DNA from: UBA10365 sp041441915
GTDB lineage: Bacteria > Pseudomonadota > Alphaproteobacteria > Rhodobacterales > Rhodobacteraceae
Direction of reading: 5' to 3'
NCBI GenBank assembly: GCA_041441915.1
Contig: JASDRS010000010.1
Coordinates: 1 to 64,000 of the forward strand
DNA length: 64,000 nucleotides
Numbering within the stretch: position 1 is the first letter of the stretch; each line of letters starts with the position of its first letter. Both the position numbers and the translations under genes were made by a program. Shown here one piece after another: positions 1-8,416 of this stretch. The notes under the pieces were generated by a model that was not told the origin of the DNA, did no database searches, and saw only the letters and a list, made by a program, of their open reading frames with translations.

Positions 1-1414
1 TTGCGGAGATCAAGTCTTCATTGAGCAGCTGAGCGGCTGCTAAATTGTTATGAGCTTCCGCAAAGGCTGGCCTAATATTTACCGCTCGCTTAAGGTTCTT
101 TATCGCTGTCTCAAGTTCCCCACTTTCCATAAGAATAACCCCAAGATTGTTATAGGCGTCGGCATAATTAGGCTTAATCTTGAGGGCCTTTTCATAGCTC
201 TCTATAGCGGGGGCAAATTCACCTTTTTCCTTAAAAACTACACCTATATTGTTGTATGCTTGGGCATGATAGGGATTAACCCTGAGTGCCTTTTGGTAGC
301 TTTGAAGTGCCCCGTCGAGATCCATTTTATTTTTGAACGCGTTGCCAATATTACACAAAGCCTCTTCATAATCTGGTTTGATCTTGAGGGCCTGTTTGTA
401 GCTTTCTATTGCTTCGTCTAGGGACCCATTTTTTTTAAGGGAAACTCCTAAATTATTGTACGCTTTAAAATGACGGGGTTCGAGCTTTAGTGCTTTTTTA
501 TAACTTTCAATTGCCTTGTTGAACTGACCTTGTTCTCTTAAGATATTTCCCAAGTTGCTATGTGCGTCTGCGTAGTCGGGCTTGATTTCAATAGCGAGGT
601 GCAAATTATATGACGCAGCCTCTAGGTCTCCCTTTGCTAGGCAAGCATTTCCCAAATTGTTATATGCTTCATAAAAGTTCGACCTGATTTTAATCGCCGT
701 CTCAAAGCTACTTATTGCCTCGACCCAATCGTCGTTCTCTTCATGAATAGTACCGATGTTGTTGTAGGCCTCAGCATAGTTTGGCTTAATCTTGAGGGCC
801 AGTTTGTAGTTTTTTATAGCCTCGTTTGTTTCTCTTTTATCTTTGTAAATATTTCCAATATTATAATATACTTCGGCGTAATCTGGTTTGATCTTAAGCG
901 CCCGTTCATAGCTTTCCAGTGCTGCATCTAGGTCGCCGCTCTCTTTAAGTGTAGCTCCCAAGTTTTTATGGGCTTCAGCGTAGTTGGGGTTGATTTTTAG
1001 AGCTTTTTTAAAGCTGTTGATGGCTACTTCAAATTTTTTTAATCCACTATTCGCAGCACCTTGAATATTATAAAGGATTATAGAATTTGGAAACTGTTGC
1101 AGCAGCAGTTCGGCTTGATGCGCAGTTTCTTGCAGCTTACCACCATTATATATAGCAATTATGGCATCCAATTGATCTTTCGAGGGTTCAATAGTCTGTG
1201 TGGTCTTTTGTGTGATGCCCGCATAAAGCAACTTTAGCAGTTTTCTAGCTCTATTATTTTGGGGAAACTTTTCTAGGATATTCTCACAAATTATCTTAGA
1301 TTCATTTGTGAAACCTTCATCTGATTTCCTCTTGGCCATCCTCAAGGCTTGATCAAGATTTAAACTATTCAGAATATTAGATTTTTTATTATCCATTCTC
1401 GCACTAGACCCCAT
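1..1414 (-). CDS. TPR-repeat protein, C-terminus beyond window edge
   Basis: The minus strand is open from an ATG at 1414 (alternative in-frame ATG at 1396) to the window edge, giving at least 471 codons. After about 130 residues of helical N-terminus there are at least ten consecutive 34-residue tetratricopeptide repeats, each with the pattern AIESYKKALKIKPNYAEAYNNLG or close variants (shown here only as a consensus: A-x3-Y-x2-AL-x-I-x-P-x2-A-x-A-x2-N-L-G). Such long TPR arrays in surface-sugar clusters are often fused to a sulfotransferase, methyltransferase or O-GlcNAc-transferase domain; that part, if present, is outside the window. The gene is AT-rich like its neighbours up to 5.2 kb. 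Divergent from the methyltransferase at 1608. Function not assignable beyond protein-protein scaffold. Confidence 0.85.
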   Translation of the reverse strand, partial: MGSSARMDNKKSNILNSLNLDQALRMAKRKSDEGFTNESKIICENILEKFPQNNRARKLLKLLYAGITQKTTQTIEPSKDQLDAIIAIYNGGKLQETAHQAELLLQQFPNSIILYNIQGAANSGLKKFEVAINSFKKALKINPNYAEAHKNLGATLKESGDLDAALESYERALKIKPDYAEVYYNIGNIYKDKRETNEAIKNYKLALKIKPNYAEAYNNIGTIHEENDDWVEAISSFETAIKIRSNFYEAYNNLGNACLAKGDLEAASYNLHLAIEIKPDYADAHSNLGNILREQGQFNKAIESYKKALKLEPRHFKAYNNLGVSLKKNGSLDEAIESYKQALKIKPDYEEALCNIGNAFKNKMDLDGALQSYQKALRVNPYHAQAYNNIGVVFKEKGEFAPAIESYEKALKIKPNYADAYNNLGVILMESGELETAIKNLKRAVNIRPAFAEAHNNLAAAQLLNEDLISA

Positions 1415-1440
1415 TTAACGAGTGTTCTGAAAGCGGCCAC

Positions 1441-1486
1441 GTAAATCCTAAAAGATGCTAAAAGTAAATCCTAAAAGACGACAAAA
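1441..1486. repeat. Imperfect 23-bp tandem duplication
   Basis: Two adjacent 23-bp units (1441-1463 and 1464-1486) agree at 20 of 23 positions and share the 15-base core GTAAATCCTAAAAGA. They lie in the AT-rich 193-bp spacer between the divergent TPR and methyltransferase genes, which shows no other clear signal. Could be an operator or a chance slippage duplication. Confidence 0.6.
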
Positions 1487-1607
1487 TCTATTTCTCTAGA
1501 TCAATAATTAAAGCAAATAAAAAATCAAATGAAATTAAAACGAGTATATTAATATGTATAATGTTGATGTATGTTTTGAGTCTGAACGAGATAAATAAGG
1601 CAAAATA

Positions 1608-2156
1608 ATGAACCTTCATCTAGGATGTTGGCACAGAGAAATTCCCGGCTTTATAAATGTCGATTTGTGTGATTTTCCTCATATACACTACAAAAACTCA
1701 ATTGATGATTTGTCGATGTTTCGCGACAATTCTGTGGATTTAATTTACTCAAGCCATTCTTTGGAGTATTTTGATCGCACGGAGGTCTTCAACGTTCTTA
1801 CTGAGTGGTCCCGCGTTCTAAAAACCGGAGGAACACTAAGAATAGCCGTTCCAGATTTTGAAGCGTTATCAAGTCTGTATGATGAAAAGAAAGATATTAG
1901 CCTAATACTAGGCCCACTTTATGGGGCGATGACTATTAAGACTTCAACTGGAGAAAAAAAACTTTATCATAAAATTTGTTACGATTTTGTTAGCCTAAAA
2001 AGTACTTTGGAAAATGCATCGTTTCATTCTGTGCGGCGTTATGACTGGAAAAACACTATCCACAAAGACTATGATGATCATTCACAGGCATATTTTCCAC
2101 ATTTTGATAAAGAAAATGGGAAATTACTAAGCCTAAATATTGAGGCAACTAAGTAA
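1608..2156 (+). CDS. SAM-dependent methyltransferase of a sugar/glycan cluster
   Basis: 182-residue class I methyltransferase. The start is compact: LHLGCW near residue 3 is the SAM-binding GxG-like motif I, followed by GFINVDL (acidic motif II) and a VDLIYSSHSLEYFD segment (motif III/IV), then the common WSRVLKTGGTLRIAVPDFE post-motif. This short form without an N-terminal extension is a familiar member of O-antigen and nucleotide-sugar clusters. It is followed after 5 bp by gmd in the same direction, so it probably modifies a sugar or glycan made by this operon. Exact acceptor unknown. AT-rich codon use matches 2-5 kb and differs from the flagellar genes. Confidence 0.8.
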   Translation: MNLHLGCWHREIPGFINVDLCDFPHIHYKNSIDDLSMFRDNSVDLIYSSHSLEYFDRTEVFNVLTEWSRVLKTGGTLRIAVPDFEALSSLYDEKKDISLILGPLYGAMTIKTSTGEKKLYHKICYDFVSLKSTLENASFHSVRRYDWKNTIHKDYDDHSQAYFPHFDKENGKLLSLNIEATK

Positions 2157-2161
2157 CTAAT

Positions 2162-3205
2162 ATGAAAAACGCATTGATTACGGGCATAACAGGACAAGAT
2201 GGGTCTTACTTAGCAGAGTTTTTGCTTGAAAAAAATTATTACGTTCATGGGGTCATGCGAAGATCGTCTGTTTTTACGACAGAAAGGATAGAACACCTAT
2301 ATTCAAACCCTAATTTTTTCACTTACTATGGGGATTTGACTGACAGTAGTAGTTTACATAAATTAATTGAAAAAATACGACCGGATGAAGTATATAACTT
2401 AGGTGCTCAGAGCCATGTAGGCGTATCGTTCGAAGTTCCCGAATATACTGGTGAGACAACTGGTATTGGCACTATTCGACTGTTAGACGCCATCCGTGAT
2501 ATGAATAGTGATACTAGGTTTTATCAGGCCTCAACATCAGAGTTATTTGGTGGGATGCCCGGTTCTGAACCTCAGTCAGAAACAACCCCATTTTATCCAA
2601 AATCACCGTATGGCGCAGCAAAATTATATGCTTACTGGGTAACGATAAACTATCGTGAAGCTTTTGGTCTATTTGCTTGCAATGGGATCCTATTTAATCA
2701 TGAAAGCCCGAGGCGTGGGCTAAATTTCGTCACGCGAAAAATTACAAAGACCGTTTCAGAAATAGTTAATAATAAAATTGATAAATTATTTCTCGGAAAT
2801 TTGGATGCAAAACGAGATTGGGGCCATGCTCGAGACTACGTTGAGGCAATGTGGCTAATGTTGCAGCAGGATAAAGCAGAGGAGTTTGTTATAGCTACTG
2901 GTAAGAGCTATACAGTTCGTGAATTTGCGGAGATGGCGTTTAAATATGCTGGCATCGAGCTTGAATGGGTAGGTGCCGGAATAGAAGAAAAGGGGTTATG
3001 TAAAACTCGAGGAACTGTATTAGTTGAGGTTGATCCAAGGTATTTTCGTCCTTCCGAAGTTGAGTTTTTGTTAGGTGATGCGAGTATGGCTAATCGTAAG
3101 CTTAATTGGCGTCCAAAGACATCTATAGAGCAATTGGTTTCAGAAATGATGGAGAATGATTTAAAGCTTGTACGGCAAACAATAGGGACCAGTAATGTCG
3201 TTTGA
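2162..3205 (+). CDS. gmd: GDP-mannose 4,6-dehydratase
   Basis: Converts GDP-D-mannose to GDP-4-keto-6-deoxy-D-mannose, the precursor of GDP-fucose, GDP-rhamnose and GDP-perosamine. The 347-residue length is normal. Visible features are the Rossmann nucleotide motif GITGQDGSYLAEF near residues 8-20, the MRRSS substrate segment, the STSELFG active-site strand near residue 125, and the catalytic SPYGAAK motif (Tyr and Lys about residues 150 and 154). The C-terminal GDP-sugar region includes VDPRYFRPSEV. Overlaps the next gene by 11 bp, so the operon is translationally coupled. The downstream DegT-type aminotransferase suggests the pathway leads to a 4-amino-4,6-dideoxymannose (perosamine-like) sugar. 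Confidence 0.95.
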   Translation: MKNALITGITGQDGSYLAEFLLEKNYYVHGVMRRSSVFTTERIEHLYSNPNFFTYYGDLTDSSSLHKLIEKIRPDEVYNLGAQSHVGVSFEVPEYTGETTGIGTIRLLDAIRDMNSDTRFYQASTSELFGGMPGSEPQSETTPFYPKSPYGAAKLYAYWVTINYREAFGLFACNGILFNHESPRRGLNFVTRKITKTVSEIVNNKIDKLFLGNLDAKRDWGHARDYVEAMWLMLQQDKAEEFVIATGKSYTVREFAEMAFKYAGIELEWVGAGIEEKGLCKTRGTVLVEVDPRYFRPSEVEFLLGDASMANRKLNWRPKTSIEQLVSEMMENDLKLVRQTIGTSNVV

Positions 3206-3716
3206 AATTGAAGTTACTAAATCAGCCCATATTTCAGGCGCAAAAATAATTAGTTTTAGTAGTCATCGAGATGAGAGGGGAAGTTTATTCTCTTTATTTG
3301 ATAAGGCATTGACTGAATTAATATTGCCGACAGGATTAGAATTTGGACATGTTAAGTTTGCTATTAATAATAAGAAAACGCTGCGTGGGATCCATGGGGA
3401 TGAAAAAAGCTGGAAACTTGTAACTTGTGTACACGGTGAGATCTTTCAGGTTGCTGTAGACAATCGAAAAGAGAATTCAAATTTTTTGCAAACTGAAGAA
3501 CTTTTTCTCTCAGGAAGCCGTCCCCAAGCGCTTTTATTGCCGCCCGGGGTTGGCAACGGGTTCTATTCACTTACAGAAAGCGTTTACTGCTACTCTCTGT
3601 CGTACGAAGGTGCATATTCTGATGATGGTCAACAGTTCACGATCAAATGGAACGATCCCAGATTGAATATTAAGTGGCCAGATAAATTTCCCGTTCTGTC
3701 GGAAAGGGATGCCTGA
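3195..3716 (+). CDS. dTDP-4-dehydrorhamnose 3,5-epimerase-like (RmlC-type) protein
   Basis: 173-residue cupin-fold protein of the RmlC type. It shows the family's RDERGSL strand near residue 28, the KTLRGIHGD segment near residue 64 carrying the expected catalytic His, and the LPPGVGNGFYSL strand. The C-terminal FTIKWNDPRLNIKWP is the usual RmlC ending. Substrate would be a 4-keto-6-deoxy nucleotide sugar; because gmd precedes it, a GDP-linked substrate is more likely than dTDP, but this is inference. The start overlaps gmd by 11 bp and its end overlaps the next gene by 8 bp, so it belongs to the same coupled operon. Confidence 0.8.
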   Translation: MSFEIEVTKSAHISGAKIISFSSHRDERGSLFSLFDKALTELILPTGLEFGHVKFAINNKKTLRGIHGDEKSWKLVTCVHGEIFQVAVDNRKENSNFLQTEELFLSGSRPQALLLPPGVGNGFYSLTESVYCYSLSYEGAYSDDGQQFTIKWNDPRLNIKWPDKFPVLSERDA

Positions 3717-4116
3717 AATGAAGATCGTAAAAAACGAAAATAAAGTATTTTGTGTTGTGCATAGCCCAAAGGATTGGAAAGAAGGTCTCGACTTTCTTAC
3801 GGATGATGGACATTCGGTGCAAGTGGGCACCTGGTGGTATCAAGCTGGTAAAGTTCTTGACCGACACTACCATAATCAATTTGAGCGCTCGGCTCCCATC
3901 ACTATGGAAGTAATCATTGTAATTCAGGGTGCTCTTGAGATTGACATTTATGATGAACAACAGAAATTGGTGTCAACCTTCAATGCAAAAAAGGGTGATA
4001 TAGTCATTTTTGGTTATGGTGGCCATGGTTACAGAGTGCTGGCTGATAATACAAAAATAATAGAAGTAAAAAATGGCCCTTTTTTAGGTGTTGAAAGAGA
4101 TAAAACCCGTTTTTAA
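3709..4116 (+). CDS. Cupin-domain protein in sugar operon
   Basis: 135-residue single-domain cupin. The first cupin motif is seen around residues 51-70 (RHYHNQFER and a downstream Glu in MEVIIVIQG) and the second around GDIVIFGYGGHGY, with His residues placed for metal binding. No family-specific function can be read from the sequence. Small cupins in such clusters act as sugar epimerases or isomerases, or bind nucleotide sugars. The start overlaps the preceding epimerase gene and the aminotransferase follows after 13 bp, so it probably acts on the same intermediate. Confidence 0.7.
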   Translation: MPEMKIVKNENKVFCVVHSPKDWKEGLDFLTDDGHSVQVGTWWYQAGKVLDRHYHNQFERSAPITMEVIIVIQGALEIDIYDEQQKLVSTFNAKKGDIVIFGYGGHGYRVLADNTKIIEVKNGPFLGVERDKTRF

Positions 4117-4129
4117 TAAGGTCAAATAA

Positions 4130-5230
4130 ATGGATCACGAATTTATACAACAAATGCGACCATGGTTTGGTGATGAGGAAAAAACGGCGATTTCCGAATA
4201 TTTAGATGGCGATGTTTATTTAACAGAGCACAAAAAAACGCAGGAATTTGAGGTTGCATTTTCGAAAATAGTGGGTTGCAGGCATTGTTTCGCGGTTAAT
4301 AATGGAACGGTTGCGCTAACTATTGCCGGCTTAGCTATTGATTTGAAATTTGGAGATGAAGTTATCGTACCCAATTATACAATGATAGCGACAGCAAACG
4401 CGTTTAAGATCTTAGGATGTACCCCGAAGTTTATTGATGTAAATCCCACCGATTATTATCTGAATCCGGAATTAATTGAGGCGGCTATTAGTGAAAAAAC
4501 GAAAGCGATCGTCGTAATGAATGCCAATGGCCGCTACCCACTTGGTGGAATGGAGCCCTACTTAGCAATTGCAAAGAAATACGGTCTAAAGCTTATTGAA
4601 GACGCAGCGCAATCGTTAGGTTCTTATTACCCAGATGGAAAACATATTGGTAACCATTCAAATTTATCAACGTTCAGTTTTTCCGCACCTAAAATAATTT
4701 CAACCGGTCAGGGTGGGATGGTTTGCACTAATGATGACGAACTAGCGCATAAAATATCGCGCCTTAAAGACTTTGGCAGGGCCTCTAGCGGTACTGATGT
4801 GCACTACTCAATCGGATATAATTTCAAATTCACGGATCTGCAGGCAGTTATTGGTTTAGAACAACTTAAAAAGCTGGAAGCCCGAGTTCAAAGAAAAAAA
4901 GAGTTATATAATCTTTATCAAAAACACCTTTCAAAAAATAAAAAAGCAAAACTTGTTTTTAATGACGTCCAGTTTACTTCTCCTTGGTTTTTCGAAATTA
5001 TGGTCCAAGACAGGCAAAAATTAATTGATAATTTAGCCACTCATAATATTGGCTCTAGGCCGATGTACCCGCCAATCAACAAACAATTGGCATATAATCA
5101 AGATGAACAACTCCTAATATCAGATGAAATTGGGAGCAAAGGATTGTGGTTACCCTCTCAGGTGCAGTTAAAAAACCGCCAAATTGAGCATATTTGTGAA
5201 GTTTTAAACAATTTTTTTAATAAAGGTTAA
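4130..5230 (+). CDS. DegT/DnrJ/EryC1 PLP-dependent sugar aminotransferase (perosamine-synthase-like)
   Basis: 366 residues, normal for the family. Transfers an amino group from glutamate to a keto nucleotide sugar. Visible are the IEDAAQSLGSYY motif (Asp and Gln contacting PLP) and the Schiff-base lysine in FSFSAPKIISTGQGGMV near residue 187. YNFKFTDLQAVIGLEQL follows, with the typical C-terminal GSRPMYPPINKQLAY loop. With gmd upstream, GDP-4-keto-6-deoxymannose is the likely substrate, giving GDP-perosamine; the sequence does not prove this. Last gene of the AT-rich sugar operon. Confidence 0.85.
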   Translation: MDHEFIQQMRPWFGDEEKTAISEYLDGDVYLTEHKKTQEFEVAFSKIVGCRHCFAVNNGTVALTIAGLAIDLKFGDEVIVPNYTMIATANAFKILGCTPKFIDVNPTDYYLNPELIEAAISEKTKAIVVMNANGRYPLGGMEPYLAIAKKYGLKLIEDAAQSLGSYYPDGKHIGNHSNLSTFSFSAPKIISTGQGGMVCTNDDELAHKISRLKDFGRASSGTDVHYSIGYNFKFTDLQAVIGLEQLKKLEARVQRKKELYNLYQKHLSKNKKAKLVFNDVQFTSPWFFEIMVQDRQKLIDNLATHNIGSRPMYPPINKQLAYNQDEQLLISDEIGSKGLWLPSQVQLKNRQIEHICEVLNNFFNKG

Positions 5231-5875
5231 TTTCACTAATCCACACTAAAAAAACTGGCGTGACTTGTTCTGATTTTGATAATTACTAAGAGTTAGCTTT
5301 GGTGTAAAAGTTAATTGTATAGTTATGCTGAGATTTTATTTGGTGAATATTATATATTGTGAGGATGGAACCCTAACTATAAAGATGCAATCAAATGACG
5401 TTATTAATTTTAACTGGAGCACCATCTTGTGCCGCTCTAAAAAATTTACCAACTGGTAAGGTTTAATTCACTTGTTTGACTTAAGCGCCTTGGTCAATCA
5501 TGGGCCTTATTTAACGAGGTTTAAACTTTTCTTGGTTATGGCGCTGGTGGATTAACTAAATGATATGTGCATTTGGGAGTTTAAAAGCTAATTGAATTAA
5601 TGGCCTGATTTTTAAATACTATTGCTCTGCATGGGATCGTGATGATGCGCTGAAAATTAATTTTTTCTGATCCACATATTGGCTTAAACCTTGCAGGTTG
5701 ATTAGGACTGGCTTCATGATTTTATACTGTCATAAAATGGACAGGTTAACATTAAGAAAAAATAAGTGCTTTATTTCAATGTATTACTTAGTCAAATTCA
5801 TGACAAGCCCTGTCAAATAGAAAATTTGGAAAATAACGAATTTTAGGTGATGATGTTCCTAAGGAGGCACATCAC
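5231..5875. other. 645-bp AT-rich intergenic region upstream of rpoN
   Basis: Non-coding as far as can be seen. It holds only short open frames (for example a 23-codon one at 5395-5466 with no clear ribosome site). No tRNA-like fold and no -24/-12 sigma-54 match was found. It marks the boundary between the AT-rich glycan genes and the flagellar cluster, and its last 80 bp must carry the rpoN promoter. Confidence 0.5.
5801..5815. promoter_or_regulatory. TGACA-N5-TGTCA inverted repeat upstream of rpoN
   Basis: Perfect 5-bp inverted repeat with a 5-bp spacer, about 60 bp upstream of the rpoN start. The geometry suits a dimeric regulator operator. No regulator can be named. Confidence 0.35.
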
Positions 5876-7357
5876 ATGCAATTATTTCCTAGTCAACAAC
5901 TTCGCCAAAAACAATCTTTGGTGATCACAGCACAACTTCAACAAGCTATCCGTTTACTGCAAATGTCAAATGTTGAGCTGGCTGGATTTCTTGAAAGCCA
6001 AAGTGAAGAAAATCCATTCCTTGAAGTTTCAGCAGGCGAAGTAGATTATGTGGCTCCCGTGGCGGACCCACGCGAAGCTGCGCCGAAAGCTTCTGAAACC
6101 GTTGACGCCGACATGCAGTCAGGTGCGTTGCCGACTGACGGACCCTCTGGGGAAATGGCTGAAGCTAACACCTTTGAAACCGGACAAGTTGACTTAGGTG
6201 GTTCGAGCAAGGCACGCTCTGTTGATGGGGATGACTGGGACATGATTGCCAGTTCCATAGCAGGGCCAGAGGCTTCGCTTTATGGTCATGTTTGCGCTCA
6301 AATTGATGTGATATTTACCGATCCTAAAGACCGTTTGATGGCCTTAGCCATGACAGAAGCCTTGGAGCCCACTGGATGGCTTGGGCGCTCAATTAGTGAA
6401 TTGGCTCAAGAACTATTGGCTGAAGAGGCTGTAGTAGAGCGTGTGTTGGTGCGTTTGCAAACGATTGAACCAGCTGGGCTTTTTGCACGTAATCTAGCAG
6501 AATGTCTAAGGTTGCAAGCGGTTGATCGTGATATGTATTCACCACCTTTTGCGTTACTGTTGGCTAATTTGCCACGTTTGGCAAAGGGCGAAATGAAGCC
6601 ACTCGCAAAGATTTGCGGTGTGGATGCAGATGATTTGCGCGAAATGCTGAGAGATCTGCGCCGCCTTGACCCCAAGCCAGGCACTCAATTCTCGGGCACT
6701 GGCGATCCCGTTAATCCGCCGGACCTTATTGTGCGCCGCGGGCCCGAAGGCTGGATTATTGACCTTAACCGGTCAACCTTGCCGTCGGTGAAGGTCAACC
6801 GCGGTTATGCGGAAAAGATTTTGGCTCTGAAGGCTGACCCTGCCGCTAAAGCGTTTGCGCAAGAGCGCGTGGCCGAGGCCGGCTGGCTCCGCCGCGCCAT
6901 TGCACAGCGCAACGCAACTACATTGAAAATCGGCGTCGAAATCGTTCGCCAGCAACAGGGCTTTTTAGACTTTGGCTTGGGCCATTTGCGGCCCTTGGTG
7001 CTGCGCGATGTTGCCGATGCTGTTGGCGTACATGAAAGCACAGTGTCGCGGGTAACGTCGGGGCTTATGATGGCCACGCCGCAGGGCACATTCCGCTTGA
7101 AAGCCTTCTTCTCGGTTGGGCTTTCGGGTACCGCGACCGACGGCGGTGAAGCGGCGGCGGCTATCAAGTTTAAAATCCGCAAACTGATAGAAAATGAACC
7201 GATCGACGCACCTTATTCTGACGATGTGTTGGTGAAGATTATAGCTAAAGATGGCGTTACTTTGGCACGCCGTACCGCCGCAAAATATCGCGAAATGCAA
7301 AATATTCCATCTTCTTTTGATAGGCGCCGCCAATCTATCATGGCGGGGCAGGCCTAA
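5876..7357 (+). CDS. rpoN: RNA polymerase sigma-54 factor
   Basis: 493 residues. Region I at the N-terminus carries the glutamine-rich activator-contact segment (LQQAIRLLQMSNVEL near residue 22). An acidic linker follows, then the core-binding region. The DNA-binding part has an HTH (VADAVGVHESTVSRV near residue 377) and the diagnostic RpoN box ARRTAAKYR near residue 464, which reads the -24 element. The start has a strong AAGGAGG ribosome site. At least seven good -24/-12 promoters in this window face flagellar genes, so this copy probably serves flagellar transcription, as RpoN2 does in C. sphaeroides. Whether the genome has another rpoN is unknown. The stop overlaps the next start (TAATG). 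Confidence 0.95.
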   Translation: MQLFPSQQLRQKQSLVITAQLQQAIRLLQMSNVELAGFLESQSEENPFLEVSAGEVDYVAPVADPREAAPKASETVDADMQSGALPTDGPSGEMAEANTFETGQVDLGGSSKARSVDGDDWDMIASSIAGPEASLYGHVCAQIDVIFTDPKDRLMALAMTEALEPTGWLGRSISELAQELLAEEAVVERVLVRLQTIEPAGLFARNLAECLRLQAVDRDMYSPPFALLLANLPRLAKGEMKPLAKICGVDADDLREMLRDLRRLDPKPGTQFSGTGDPVNPPDLIVRRGPEGWIIDLNRSTLPSVKVNRGYAEKILALKADPAAKAFAQERVAEAGWLRRAIAQRNATTLKIGVEIVRQQQGFLDFGLGHLRPLVLRDVADAVGVHESTVSRVTSGLMMATPQGTFRLKAFFSVGLSGTATDGGEAAAAIKFKIRKLIENEPIDAPYSDDVLVKIIAKDGVTLARRTAAKYREMQNIPSSFDRRRQSIMAGQA

Positions 7358-8403
7358 TGTTTATGGTGCGGGCTTTGTCTGTCGTTTTTCAGCGGCATGT
7401 CTTTATGTCATTAATGCTGACAACGGCCGCTGGCTTGGTAATTGCGCCCGCGATCTTTGAGCTGAAACAGGCGCCAAGGGCGCGCGAAGCCTTGGCACAA
7501 GCCAACCTTGAGCGCGAGGGGCTGTTTGAAGTTACAATTTTGGGCTTGAAAACTCAAATTGGTGCGTTGAATGAAGAGCTTGGCTATGCACAAGATGGCA
7601 CGCAAAGCGTGAATTCAATGCTAGCGGCATCTGACCAAGAGCTAAAAGTGCTTAATCTGCGAATTTATAAAAAAGATCAGGAAATAAACCTTTTAAGGGG
7701 CCAAATTGAAAATTACGTGGCAAAATTAGCGGCACATGATGTCGATAATTCTATTGCTACAAGAACATTAGCGCCTCTAACTGCGCCCGCACTGGCGTCA
7801 CAGAGATGGGGATATGAGGATAAAAATATCGGTTTTTCGCTTGCGTTATCTCCAAAAACTTCGTTTAAGCCCCTGGGGTTAAGCCAATCCTTGGTGGAAG
7901 ATGTTAAGGCGGCAGAGGTGACGCTCGAGCTTGTCGTTGTTCCGGTGCAAAAAGTGATCAAACCTTCTGATTTGGTGCCTGAAAAACTGCGCCGGGCCAT
8001 GCTTGAAGAATGGTCGCCCCCAATGGCGCCTTCGGTCCTATTTGAACCGCAAACCTCTAATTTCGCCTTGGGATTAATGGGCGGTGGGCCTGAACCCATT
8101 GTTTTGTTGCAAGAGCCTAGTTTGCCCTATGGGGCAACGACCACGCAAAGCGCGTCGACCCCAGCCGTTCAACAGCCAGTGGGTTTTGGCGCTGCACACA
8201 GTGAAAAGATTTTAAATAATGGAGTGCTTACCCAAGCGCCGCTTGATTTAGTGGCGCAGTTCACCGCCCCCACACGCAGACAGACTGCGGCTCCTCAACC
8301 TGCTAAAGCAGTCTCCGCTGTTCCAAATATAGGAAGTCCAGAAGAACCTGCAAAAAAAACTGGCTTCTTCGCACGCGTGCTCGGCGCGATCTTAAAACAA
8401 TAA
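7357..8403 (+). CDS. Unknown membrane-anchored coiled-coil protein coupled to rpoN
   Basis: 348 residues, not recognised. There is one N-terminal membrane segment (about residues 16-33), then a heptad-like coiled coil (about 38-125, with runs such as ILGLKTQIGALNEELG). A low-complexity Pro/Ala-rich region follows, ending in the basic amphipathic tail KKTGFFARVLGAILKQ. The topology suggests a cytoplasmic N-terminal stub and a long periplasmic part, or the reverse. The start shares a base with the rpoN stop (TAATG), so translation is coupled to rpoN. This location suggests a flagellar role, for example in motor or polar placement, but nothing in the sequence proves one. Convergent with the genes at 8417-10461. 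Confidence 0.75.
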   Translation: MFMVRALSVVFQRHVFMSLMLTTAAGLVIAPAIFELKQAPRAREALAQANLEREGLFEVTILGLKTQIGALNEELGYAQDGTQSVNSMLAASDQELKVLNLRIYKKDQEINLLRGQIENYVAKLAAHDVDNSIATRTLAPLTAPALASQRWGYEDKNIGFSLALSPKTSFKPLGLSQSLVEDVKAAEVTLELVVVPVQKVIKPSDLVPEKLRRAMLEEWSPPMAPSVLFEPQTSNFALGLMGGGPEPIVLLQEPSLPYGATTTQSASTPAVQQPVGFGAAHSEKILNNGVLTQAPLDLVAQFTAPTRRQTAAPQPAKAVSAVPNIGSPEEPAKKTGFFARVLGAILKQ

Positions 8404-8416
8404 TTTAAGCCAGGCC

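Noticed and set aside
5395..5466. 23-codon frame starting MTLLILTGAPSCA in the rpoN upstream region
   Set aside because: Too short, no ribosome site, and the resemblance to a P-loop start (LTGAP) is incomplete; could be a remnant but cannot be supported.
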